From a bacterium (GTDB taxonomy: Bacteria; Patescibacteriota; Minisyncoccia; Phycocordibacterales; JAKEFN01): a DNA stretch of 5,382 nucleotides. Below are positions 1-5,306 of this stretch, piece after piece. Below the pieces are notes generated by a model that saw only the letters and a program-made list of their open reading frames with translations, had not been told where the DNA came from and ran no database searches. Position 1 is the stretch's first letter; each line of letters begins with the position of its first letter. The translations under genes and the position numbers were made by a program. The stretch is from positions 1-5,382 of the forward strand of contig JAKEFN010000002.1 in assembly GCA_022616085.1 (NCBI GenBank). Reading direction: 5' to 3'.

Positions 1-137
1 AACCCCAGGATTATTCCGGCCAGCCAAATGACAGTCGCCGGCACAACGGCGTCCGGAACGATCTCTTTTAGAAATGCGAGATAGAGTCCGATAAGAACAA
101 GAATAAACCACAATCTTTCAGACAAATATTTTTTCAT
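1..137 (-). CDS. Partial small membrane protein, N-terminal 45 residues
   Basis: The frame starts with ATG at 137 on the minus strand and stays open to the window edge. It reads MKKYLSERLWFILVLIGLYL, then AFLKEIVPDAVVPATVIWLA, then GIILG. A GGAG Shine-Dalgarno at 148-145 lies 7 nt before the ATG, which supports this start. The visible part has one hydrophobic helix at about residues 9-23, a short loop with Lys, Glu and Asp, and the beginning of a second helix at about 31-45, so it is probably an integral membrane protein with at least two helices. It lies downstream of rny on the same strand, but a terminator stands between them, so it probably has its own promoter; none is clear. I do not recognise the family, and the C-terminus lies outside the window. 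Confidence 0.7.
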   Translation of the reverse strand, partial: MKKYLSERLWFILVLIGLYLAFLKEIVPDAVVPATVIWLAGIILG

Positions 138-159
138 CAAAGATCTCCGCTATTTTTAT

Positions 160-176
160 CAAAGCCACGCGCTTTG
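160..176. repeat. Perfect inverted repeat (hairpin) in spacer
   Basis: CAAAGC at 160-165 pairs perfectly with GCTTTG at 171-176 across a 5-nt loop. There is no T-run directly after it on either strand, so it is not a standard intrinsic terminator. On the minus strand it would sit in the leader of the left-edge membrane gene, about 23 nt upstream of its start codon. Its function is unknown. It may be an RNA-stabilising 5' hairpin or chance. Confidence 0.4.
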
Positions 177-198
177 TTTCTGGTAGAAGAGTATCATC

Positions 199-223
199 AA
201 AAAGCCGCCTCTTGCAAGGGCGG
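199..223 (-). terminator. Intrinsic terminator of rny
   Basis: Read on the minus strand, CCGCC (223-219) pairs with GGCGG (209-205). The 9-nt interior can add two more pairs (CT with AG) around TGCA, with one bulged base. The stem is followed by CTTTTT (204-199). It begins 12 nt past the rny stop codon (TAA at 238-236). The five T at 224-228 make the element roughly symmetrical, so it could work in both directions, though no plus-strand gene ends here. Confidence 0.75.
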
Positions 224-235
224 TTTTTGAGGAAG

Positions 236-1762
236 TTATCGCGCGTATTCTATCGTCCGCGATTCGCGGATGACGGTAACTTTTATTTCGCCCGGATATT
301 TGAGTTCTTGTTCGATGCGGAGAGCCACGTTTCGCGCAAGCTCGCGCGCGGCAACATCCGATGTTTCTTCTGGTGTTACGAAAATGCGGATTTCTCGTCC
401 CGCCTGGAGCGCAAAGCTTTTTTCAATGCCGCTGAAACTATTTGCGATCGCTTCGAGGTCTTGCAAGCGCTTAAGGTAATTTTCTACGCTGTCGCGGCGC
501 GCGCCCGGCCGTCCGCCGGAGATGGCGTCTGCGGTCTGGACAATGATTGATTCGAGCGTTTCGTAAGGGTATTCTTCGTGGTGCGACTGCATGGCCTGGA
601 TTATTTTTTCGTTCGCGCCGAATTTCTGGAGAATTCGCCGCCCGATATCAACGTGCGTTCCCTGGACCTCGTGATCAACCGCTTTGCCGATATCGTGGAG
701 AAGCGCACCCGCGCGGGCGACAGCGACATCAGCGCCAAGTTCCTCCGCGAGCATGCCGGAGATATGCGCCATCTCAATGGAGTGCTGGAGCACATTTTGA
801 CCATAGCTCGTTCTGAAGTAGAGGCGTCCGAGGATGCCTATAATACGCGGATCAAGGTTGAAGACGCCGCACTCATATGCCGCCTGCTCGCCTTTTTCTT
901 TGATGATCCGTTTGATTTCATCTTTTGCCTTCTGGACCATTTCTTCAATGCGCGCGGGCTGTATTCGGCCGTCAAGAAGGAGATTTTCAAGCGCAACGCG
1001 CGCGATCTGGCGGCGAACGGGGTCAAATCCGGAAATAGTAATCGTTCCCGGCGTGTCATCCACAATAAGCTCGACGCCCGCCGCGCGCTCAAATGACCTT
1101 ATATTCCGGCCCTCTTTCCCGATAATTTTTCCTTTGAGGTCGTCAGATGGTATGGAAACCTGGGTTGTCAAAACATCGCTTGCCGTAGATGAAGCAAGCC
1201 GTTGGATAGATGCGGCCAATATGTCTTTCGCTTTTCGCTCAAGCCGCTCCGCTCCGAACGTTTCCATTTTTTGCATCCGGACGGCAAAATCTTCTTCATA
1301 CTCTTTCTCGATTCGTTCCAAGAGCTCTTTCTCCGCGTCTTCCGCGGAAAGTTTTGAAACGCGTTCGAGCTCCTTTCTCGCTTTTTCTTTATCCTCGGCG
1401 ATCGTTTCTTGGATGCGTTTTATGTCCGCTATTTTTTTCTTGATATCTTCAAATTCCGCGTCCATGTCGCTCTGGCGCTTATCAAGAAATTCTTCTTTTT
1501 TGACGAGGCGGGATTCTTTTGATTTGTATTCCCTCTCTTTTTCTTTCTCCTGTTCGGAGAGCTCCTTTTTTAGTTTCGCGGCTTCGTCTTTTGCGCTTTC
1601 GGTGATGCGGCCCGCTTCTTCTTTGGCGACGAGAAGCGTTCTTTTCACTTCGAGCTCGATCGACCCCTTTTTTCCAAGGGTGATGAGAAAACGGAGATAA
1701 TAGCCAACCCCGATCCCCACGAGCCCCGCGAGTGCGACAAACATAAGTATAGTAAAACTCAT
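236..1762 (-). CDS. rny: Ribonuclease Y
   Basis: A 508-residue endoribonuclease that starts decay of mRNA by internal cleavage at the membrane; family members are usually near 520 residues. Visible in order: one N-terminal membrane helix (about 4-28); a long Lys/Glu-rich coiled coil (about 35-190); a KH RNA-binding domain with the GxxG loop GKEG at 215-218; and an HD phosphohydrolase domain with H327 (NVLQHS), the catalytic pair H356-D357 in LLHDIGKA, H394-H395 in SHHEE, and D412 in TADAISGGRPGARR. The C-terminal tail (YPGEIKVTVIRE then EYAR) closely matches the Bacillus subtilis enzyme. All expected metal-binding residues are present, so it should be active. It diverges from murD. No Shine-Dalgarno precedes the ATG (upstream reads GCATAAGCCT); an alternative ATG at residue 7 has none either. 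Its mRNA probably carries a long structured leader. The stop is TAA. Confidence 0.97.
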   Translation of the reverse strand: MSFTILMFVALAGLVGIGVGYYLRFLITLGKKGSIELEVKRTLLVAKEEAGRITESAKDEAAKLKKELSEQEKEKEREYKSKESRLVKKEEFLDKRQSDMDAEFEDIKKKIADIKRIQETIAEDKEKARKELERVSKLSAEDAEKELLERIEKEYEEDFAVRMQKMETFGAERLERKAKDILAASIQRLASSTASDVLTTQVSIPSDDLKGKIIGKEGRNIRSFERAAGVELIVDDTPGTITISGFDPVRRQIARVALENLLLDGRIQPARIEEMVQKAKDEIKRIIKEKGEQAAYECGVFNLDPRIIGILGRLYFRTSYGQNVLQHSIEMAHISGMLAEELGADVAVARAGALLHDIGKAVDHEVQGTHVDIGRRILQKFGANEKIIQAMQSHHEEYPYETLESIIVQTADAISGGRPGARRDSVENYLKRLQDLEAIANSFSGIEKSFALQAGREIRIFVTPEETSDVAARELARNVALRIEQELKYPGEIKVTVIRESRTIEYAR

Positions 1763-1849
1763 AGGCTTATGCGCCCGGGCGTGTATGCGCGGTCAATTTT
1801 TCACTTCTGTTACAAAGAGAATATTTCTCGTGCAAGAGATCGAGTGAGA

Positions 1850-1887
1850 AAATGCGTAAGCATTTATGCCAAGGCGTTTGTTACGCC
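1850..1887. repeat. Two tandem perfect hairpins
   Basis: AAATGC at 1850-1855 pairs with GCATTT at 1860-1865 across GTAA; on the plus strand this is a C-G-closed GNRA-type tetraloop. Seven bases later GGCGT at 1873-1877 pairs with ACGCC at 1883-1887 across TTGTT. Neither is followed by a T-run, so they are not terminators. They sit inside the region closed by the 7-bp pairing of 1841-1847 with 1972-1978. The GTAA loop fits a plus-strand RNA, while the best promoter nearby points to the minus strand, so the orientation is unresolved. Confidence 0.5.
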
Positions 1888-2026
1888 CGCTTCGAGTAGA
1901 GAAACAGCAAAAAATCCCGAAATGCGTCGGACAGGCAGCGAGGTTTTTCTTTTATATGAGAAAAGCATAGGTCACTCGTAAGCGAGCAAATCAATAATAT
2001 TTCAAATCGCGCGTTTTTTCTCATGG

Positions 2027-2080
2027 GCGTTTTATCATTACAGATTGTCCCATTTTTGGCCGTTATTTTCCCCAAAACGC
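2027..2080. repeat. Spaced 7-bp perfect inverted repeat
   Basis: GCGTTTT at 2027-2033 is the exact reverse complement of AAAACGC at 2074-2080, 40 bases apart. A small CCA/TGG hairpin with a T-rich loop lies between the arms (2050-2059). On the minus strand this would be the first structural element of the rny leader, starting about 5 nt after the predicted transcript start. The 7-bp match alone could be chance in AT-rich DNA. Confidence 0.3.
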
Positions 2081-2108
2081 TTGATTTTTGAATGATAGCA
2101 GATATTGT
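2081..2108 (+). promoter_or_regulatory. Weak candidate murD promoter
   Basis: TTGATT at 2081-2086 and TATTGT at 2103-2108 are 16 bp apart, each matching four of six consensus bases. This would overlap the minus-strand rny promoter at 2092-2120, making a face-to-face overlapping pair. A perfect TATAAT also lies at 2165-2170 but has no -35 at a normal distance. Which of the two drives murD cannot be settled from sequence. Confidence 0.25.
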
Positions 2109-2120
2109 TTTAATTGTAAA
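2092..2120 (-). promoter_or_regulatory. Probable rny promoter with extended -10
   Basis: On the minus strand a -35 box TTTACA (2120-2115, five of six consensus) is separated by exactly 17 bp from a -10 box TATCAT (2097-2092, five of six). The bases TGC stand directly before the -10, giving the extended -10 motif TGn. Start of transcription is predicted near 2085. It is the only good minus-strand promoter I find upstream of rny. A TTGACC closer to the gene has no usable -10. Confidence 0.6.
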
Positions 2121-2186
2121 ATGGAGTTTTGTTTTTGGTTCTACTCTAGATGGCAAAATTGAAATATAATAAACGCACTATGGAAC

Positions 2187-2190
2187 AGGG
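2187..2190 (+). promoter_or_regulatory. Ribosome binding site deciding the murD start
   Basis: AGGG lies 7 nt before the ATG at 2198. The earlier in-frame ATGs at 2150, 2180 and 2192 have no Shine-Dalgarno at a workable distance: 2150 is preceded by TTCTACTCTAG, 2180 by AATAAACGCACT, and for 2192 the AGGG is only one base away. This favours 2198. Confidence 0.5.
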
Positions 2191-2197
2191 CATGCAA

Positions 2198-3634
2198 ATG
2201 AAAGGTAAAAAAGCTCTCGTCATGGGTCTCGGGCTTCATGGCGGGGGAGTTGCGACCGTGCGATATCTCTTGAGGCGCGGGGCGGAAGTTACGGTGACCG
2301 ACCTCAAGACCGAGTCGGAACTCGCGCCTTCGCTTCAAGAGTTTTCCGGCATGTCGGGGATACAGTTTGCGCTCGGCGGTCATCGCGAGGATGATTTTGC
2401 GTGCGCCGATATAGTTGTGGTGAATCCCGGCGTCCCGCGCCAATCACCGTTTCTTGCAATCGCGAGGGAATATAAGAAAGCAATCGTAAACGACGCTTCT
2501 CTTTTTTTTATGGAAAATAGGAGGCCGGTCATAGCCGTTACGGGCACGCGCGGAAAAACAACGACCACAGAGTGGATCGCTTCGCTCCTTTCTCAAAAAT
2601 ATCCTGGCGTGCGCCCATCAGGGAACATTCCTGAAAATCCGCTTCTCTCCGAAATAGAGCGTGAGGTTTCTCCCGAAACGCCTGTGATATGCGAGCTTTC
2701 GTCATGGCAGCTTGAGTTTCTTCCTGTGCCAGGCAGGGCGCTAAAAATTGCGGCCATTACGAATCTGCGCGCCGATCACCTCAACCGATACGACAATATG
2801 GAGTCGTATGCTTCTGCAAAAGCGAATATTTTTGGGGGGCAGGACGGAAGCGATGCGCTTATACTTTCCGCGCATGACGAATGGACACCTTTTTTTCTCG
2901 AGAAAAAGCCAAAATCCCGCGTATATTTTGTTTCCGCCGGGAATTTTCAAGCCGGAGACAACGGTATATATATATCGGATGGTTATGCTTTATTTAGCGA
3001 GGACGGAAAAGTAGAAAGGCTTGTTCATATTGGAGCGTTCGGTTCCGCGCGCGGAGAGCACAATGCTTCAAACCTCCTTTTTGCGCTTCTTGCCGCGCGG
3101 CTTTTTGATCCCGACACGGTTTTTTCGGAGGAAGCAATCGCGTCTCTTCCAGGGGTTCGGTTCCGCGAACAAACCATATTGAACAGAGGGGGACTGTCGG
3201 TCGTAAACGATTCATGCGCCACTTCTCCGGATGCGACCATCGCCGCCATCAGACGTTTTGTTTCAAAAGGGGAGCTTATTCTTATTGTCGGCGGCACGGA
3301 TAAAAATCTTGACTACCGTGAACTTGCGGAAGAAATCGGGCGTTCCGTAAAACCCGACAATCTATTTTTGTTGAACGGATCGGCAACAAAAAAGCTGGCA
3401 CGCGAGCTTGAAAGCATGGGCTATGCGAAAAAATTGAATATATATGAGGAGCTGAAGGATGCGGCGGGCGCAGCATTTGAGCGTGCGCATCTTTTCCCCG
3501 ACGTTTTGCCGAAAATTATCCTTTTTTCGCCTGGCGCCGCGAGCTTTGAGAAATTCAAGCATGAATTTGACCGCGGAGAGTGGTTTTCAGAGGTGGTGAA
3601 GGAGATTGTGGCCGTTGATCGCGAAGCGATTTGA
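2198..3634 (+). CDS. murD: UDP-N-acetylmuramoylalanine--glutamate ligase (MurD)
   Basis: Cytoplasmic ATP-dependent ligase that adds glutamate to UDP-MurNAc-L-Ala in peptidoglycan precursor synthesis. From ATG 2198 it has 478 residues (494 from ATG 2150). MKGKKALVMGLG is a typical MurD N-terminus, and AGGG precedes it, so I prefer 2198. Visible: the N-terminal nucleotide-binding fold GLGLHGGG (10-17), NPGVP (76-80), the ATP P-loop GTRGKTT (116-122), GNI (142-144), ELSSWQLE (166-173), H194 in ADHLNRY, K208 in SAKANIF (expected carbamylated lysine), GEHN (286-289), NDSCAT (337-342), GGTDK with K369, and SPGAASFEKF (445-454). The lysine of the Escherichia coli NDSKAT motif is Cys340 here, and the position of the D-Glu-contacting Phe422 appears to be Glu. 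Glutamate chirality is therefore less certain than the family. The TGA stop overlaps the promoter of the next gene. No other mur genes are in the window. Confidence 0.93.
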   Translation: MKGKKALVMGLGLHGGGVATVRYLLRRGAEVTVTDLKTESELAPSLQEFSGMSGIQFALGGHREDDFACADIVVVNPGVPRQSPFLAIAREYKKAIVNDASLFFMENRRPVIAVTGTRGKTTTTEWIASLLSQKYPGVRPSGNIPENPLLSEIEREVSPETPVICELSSWQLEFLPVPGRALKIAAITNLRADHLNRYDNMESYASAKANIFGGQDGSDALILSAHDEWTPFFLEKKPKSRVYFVSAGNFQAGDNGIYISDGYALFSEDGKVERLVHIGAFGSARGEHNASNLLFALLAARLFDPDTVFSEEAIASLPGVRFREQTILNRGGLSVVNDSCATSPDATIAAIRRFVSKGELILIVGGTDKNLDYRELAEEIGRSVKPDNLFLLNGSATKKLARELESMGYAKKLNIYEELKDAAGAAFERAHLFPDVLPKIILFSPGAASFEKFKHEFDRGEWFSEVVKEIVAVDREAI

Positions 3635-3660
3635 CAAAATTATAATTTTTGTATTATAAT
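3631..3660 (+). promoter_or_regulatory. Near-consensus promoter overlapping the murD stop codon
   Basis: A perfect TTGACA at 3631-3636 and a perfect TATAAT at 3655-3660 are 18 bp apart (one more than optimal). The -35 contains the murD stop codon (TGA 3632-3634). Start of transcription is expected near 3667, leaving about 29 nt of leader before the membrane gene at 3696. No terminator is visible after murD, so read-through is also possible. Confidence 0.85.
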
Positions 3661-3682
3661 AATTATTGAATTTTTAACACAA

Positions 3683-3689
3683 AAGGAGG
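3683..3689 (+). promoter_or_regulatory. Strong Shine-Dalgarno of the 7-TM gene
   Basis: AAGGAGG lies 6 nt before the ATG at 3696, the strongest ribosome binding site in the window. With the near-consensus promoter upstream it suggests high expression, unusual for a small polytopic membrane protein. Confidence 0.85.
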
Positions 3690-3695
3690 CTCAAG

Positions 3696-4349
3696 ATGGG
3701 CCTGCATGGTCTTTTAAGTCAGAGTGTGATTGATAGTCAGCTTTCCTTTGCTGGCCATTCATTCCAAATTGCAATTTCGTGGTATGGGGTTGGCGTAGTC
3801 GCAACAAGCATAGCGGTCTATTGGGTTTATATGAGTAGGCTTTCTACTCGGAAGACTCCACCTCCCGTATCGGCGTGGGTACTGTGGCTCGTTCTTGATA
3901 CTGTTGCGGCAGGAGCCGAGTTTTCGAGAGGCGTGTTGAACCTTCAGATGATTACATATTCCATCGGCACGCTTTTTGTCTGCCTTGTTCTCATTTTTTC
4001 CCGACAACTTGATCTGTCGTGGAAATGGTCAGATACCGCGACCGCAATTTTTGTCGCGATTTCTATCATCGTATGGTACCAGCTCGATCCTTTTTGGGGC
4101 CTTATATGTTCGCTCACCGGTCTCACGGTAGCCGCGTGGCCTCTTATGAGAGACATTAGAAATGGATCAGACGAGAAAGCGGACATTTGGATAGTCTTTT
4201 TCGCCGGATGTCTTTTGAGTATCTTTGACGGTTTTTTTCTTTCGGGCATGTGGATGGGGATCGTCCAGCTCATTATGCTCTGGCTCATACTTGAATATGG
4301 GTCCGGGCAACAAATAAAAAAAATAAAATCGACAATTTACTTTTTCTGA
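3696..4349 (+). CDS. Seven-helix membrane protein, possibly SWEET/PQ-loop-like
   Basis: A 217-residue polytopic protein; I do not recognise a named family with certainty. Hydrophobic segments lie at about 26-47, 58-76, 83-101, 112-129, 133-150, 164-182 and 184-200. The two halves look alike: helix 1 ends in RKTPPPVSAWVLW (52-64), and helix 5 ends in PLMRDIRNGSDEKADIW (149-165). Each is a basic loop with a proline before a Trp-containing helix, as in the triple-helix bundles of SWEET and PQ-loop transporters (three helices, linker, three helices). That architecture is inference, and a transport role is unproven. The C-terminal tail is Lys-rich (IKKIKS). The start is fixed by AAGGAGG 6 nt upstream. 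It has its own promoter and terminator, so it is probably a single-gene unit, though read-through from murD is possible. Similar small proteins of unknown function seem common in CPR genomes (from memory). Confidence 0.8.
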   Translation: MGLHGLLSQSVIDSQLSFAGHSFQIAISWYGVGVVATSIAVYWVYMSRLSTRKTPPPVSAWVLWLVLDTVAAGAEFSRGVLNLQMITYSIGTLFVCLVLIFSRQLDLSWKWSDTATAIFVAISIIVWYQLDPFWGLICSLTGLTVAAWPLMRDIRNGSDEKADIWIVFFAGCLLSIFDGFFLSGMWMGIVQLIMLWLILEYGSGQQIKKIKSTIYFF

Positions 4350-4350
4350 A

Positions 4351-4378
4351 AATAGCCCGCGGATATACCGCGGGTTTT
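4351..4378 (+). terminator. Intrinsic terminator of the 7-TM gene
   Basis: A perfect 7-bp GC-rich stem, CCCGCGG (4356-4362) with CCGCGGG (4368-4374), encloses an ATATA loop and is followed by TTTT (4375-4378). It starts 7 nt past the TGA stop. A second pairing, AATAGC (4351-4356) with GCTATT (4380-4385), could extend the structure around the T-run. Confidence 0.88.
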
Positions 4379-4383
4379 CGCTA

Positions 4384-4413
4384 TTGTCATTTTTTTCAAC
4401 AAACAGCTATAAT
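4384..4413 (+). promoter_or_regulatory. Promoter of the SIMPL gene
   Basis: TTGTCA at 4384-4389 (five of six) is followed after 18 bp by a perfect TATAAT at 4408-4413. Spacer length is the same as in the promoter at 3631-3660. The predicted start near 4420 leaves about 20 nt of leader. A second perfect TATAAT at 4422-4427 has no -35, but a start from it would lie only about 7 nt before the ATG. The -35 begins 10 bases after the preceding terminator stem. Confidence 0.75.
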
Positions 4414-4440
4414 TGAAGCATTATAATTAGCGTTACTTCT

Positions 4441-5256
4441 ATGGAAGAAACCAACAAAAATAATCCAAAAGCAATACTTTTTCAAGCGGGCGCGCTCCTC
4501 TGCCTCGTGCTTGCCGTTCTTGTCGCCATGAAATTTATTTCAGAAATAAAAGCATACGGCTACATCGGTTCTGACATTGAATCGCGCGAGACTATCTCGG
4601 TCTCCGCCGAAGGCGAGGCGTTTGCCATTCCCGATATTGCCGAGTTTACGGTGTCGTTTACCCACGAAGCAGTGACCGTTGCCGAGGCGCAGGCAAAAGT
4701 GACGGAAAAAATGAATGAAATCATCGCCGCAGTTAAAGAGAACGGTGTAGAGGATAAAGATATCCAGACAACGCATTACAATATCTACCCGCGCTACGAG
4801 TATGGGCAGCAAACGTGTCCGGACTTTCGTTACCCGTGCGAGCCGGGGGAGCGCATACTTAAGGGATACGAAGTAAGCCATGGTATCAAGGTTAAGGTGC
4901 GCGAAACCGAGAAAGCGGGAGATATTCTTTCGGGTGCGGGGAGCCTCGGCGCAACCGATGTGAGCGGGCTTACGTTTGCCGTTGATGATGAAGATAAGGT
5001 TTTGCGCGAGGCACGGAAGGATGCGATTGACAAAGCAAAAGAAAAAGCGCGGCTTCTTGCGAAAGATTTGGGTGTCGACCTTGGCCGCATCACGAGCTTC
5101 ATCGAAGGCGGCGGTCCTGTTTTTTACCGCGATTTTGGAAAAATGGAGATGGCGGCGGACATGGCGATGGGTGCGGGAGACGCCCCTGCTCCCGAGATTC
5201 CTGTTGGAGAGAACAGGATAGTCGCGAACGTGACTATCACCTATGAGATACGCTAA
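4441..5256 (+). CDS. Membrane-anchored SIMPL-domain (DUF541/YggE-like) protein
   Basis: A 271-residue protein with a short cytoplasmic tail, one N-terminal membrane helix (about 11-33) and a SIMPL/DUF541 domain (about 50-271) predicted outside the membrane. Visible family features are ISVSAEGEAFAIPDIAEF (52-69), AEAQAKVTEKMNEII (81-95), NGVEDKDIQTTHYNIYPRYE (101-120), KGYEVSHGIKVKVRETEKAG (141-160), the segment DILSGAGSLGATDVSGLTF (161-179), the helix AIDKAKEKARLLAKDLGV (195-212), and the closing strand VANVTITYEI (261-270). C126 and C133 flank a loop inserted after PRYEYG and could form a disulfide. The biochemical role of the family is poorly defined; Escherichia coli YggE is linked to oxidative stress. 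A Gly/Ala/Met-rich stretch (232-250) precedes the last strand. There is no Shine-Dalgarno before the ATG (upstream ATTAGCGTTACTTCT). Stop is TAA. It is probably a single-gene transcript. Confidence 0.93.
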   Translation: MEETNKNNPKAILFQAGALLCLVLAVLVAMKFISEIKAYGYIGSDIESRETISVSAEGEAFAIPDIAEFTVSFTHEAVTVAEAQAKVTEKMNEIIAAVKENGVEDKDIQTTHYNIYPRYEYGQQTCPDFRYPCEPGERILKGYEVSHGIKVKVRETEKAGDILSGAGSLGATDVSGLTFAVDDEDKVLREARKDAIDKAKEKARLLAKDLGVDLGRITSFIEGGGPVFYRDFGKMEMAADMAMGAGDAPAPEIPVGENRIVANVTITYEIR

Positions 5257-5265
5257 AAATCCATG

Positions 5266-5282
5266 GGCGGAAGGTTTTCGCC
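5266..5282. terminator. Hairpin after the SIMPL gene, possible terminator
   Basis: GGCGGAA (5266-5272) pairs with TTTCGCC (5276-5282) including one G-T pair, across a GGT loop, 10 nt past the TAA stop. No T-run follows on the plus strand. On the minus strand TTTTT comes only 6 nt after the stem. It may be a weak or bidirectional terminator between converging genes. Confidence 0.35.
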
Positions 5283-5306
5283 TAGAGCATGTTCAAAAAC
5301 TCTTGA

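Larger units (their letters stand above)
1763..2085 (-). promoter_or_regulatory. Putative long structured 5' leader of rny (or separate ncRNA)
   Basis: If transcription starts about 7 nt past the -10 box at 2097-2092, the rny mRNA has a leader of about 320 nt. It contains many perfect complementary pairs: CGAGTGA (1841-1847) with TCACTCG (1972-1978), enclosing four hairpins, AAATGC/GCATTT (1850-1865), GGCGT/ACGCC (1873-1887), CCGA/TCGG (1917-1930) and TTTTCT/AGAAAA (1945-1964). Outside it are GAGAA/TTCTC (1817-1829) and, farther off, GCGTTTT (2027-2033) with AAAACGC (2074-2080). Inverted repeats are strand-symmetric, so the strand follows from the promoter only. I match it to no known riboswitch or ncRNA, and it lacks tRNA, tmRNA, SRP RNA and RNase P landmarks. 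Short frames here lack a Shine-Dalgarno and a recognisable product. Confidence 0.4.

Noticed and set aside
834..1700. A 288-codon open frame on the plus strand opposite rny
   Set aside because: It is Ser/Phe/Arg-rich because it mirrors the Lys/Glu-rich coiled coil of rny. It has no Shine-Dalgarno and no recognisable domain, and rny is certain on the other strand.
1767..1796. TTGACC followed by CATAAG on the minus strand as a close rny promoter
   Set aside because: The -10 is poor and only reached with a 19-bp spacer, and the transcript would begin at or inside the rny start codon.
1769..1981. A 70-codon plus-strand frame in the rny-murD spacer
   Set aside because: No ribosome binding site, no recognisable product, and it runs straight through the hairpin-rich region, whose inverted repeats explain the sequence better.
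1763..2149. tRNA, tmRNA, SRP RNA or RNase P RNA in the spacer
   Set aside because: I looked for the T-arm, CCA end, SRP GGAAG-type loop and RNase P conserved core on both strands and found none.
1881..2156. A 91-codon minus-strand frame in the spacer
   Set aside because: No Shine-Dalgarno before its ATG, it starts upstream of the best minus-strand promoter, and its composition is that of AT-rich noncoding DNA.
2150..2197. ATG 2150 as the murD start, adding 16 residues
   Set aside because: No Shine-Dalgarno precedes it, a consensus TATAAT lies inside the extension, and the extra residues fall before the normal MurD N-terminus. It remains possible.
2964..2975. TA-repeat run within murD
   Set aside because: A short alternating TATATATATA inside an intact reading frame; no sign of slippage or a frameshift.
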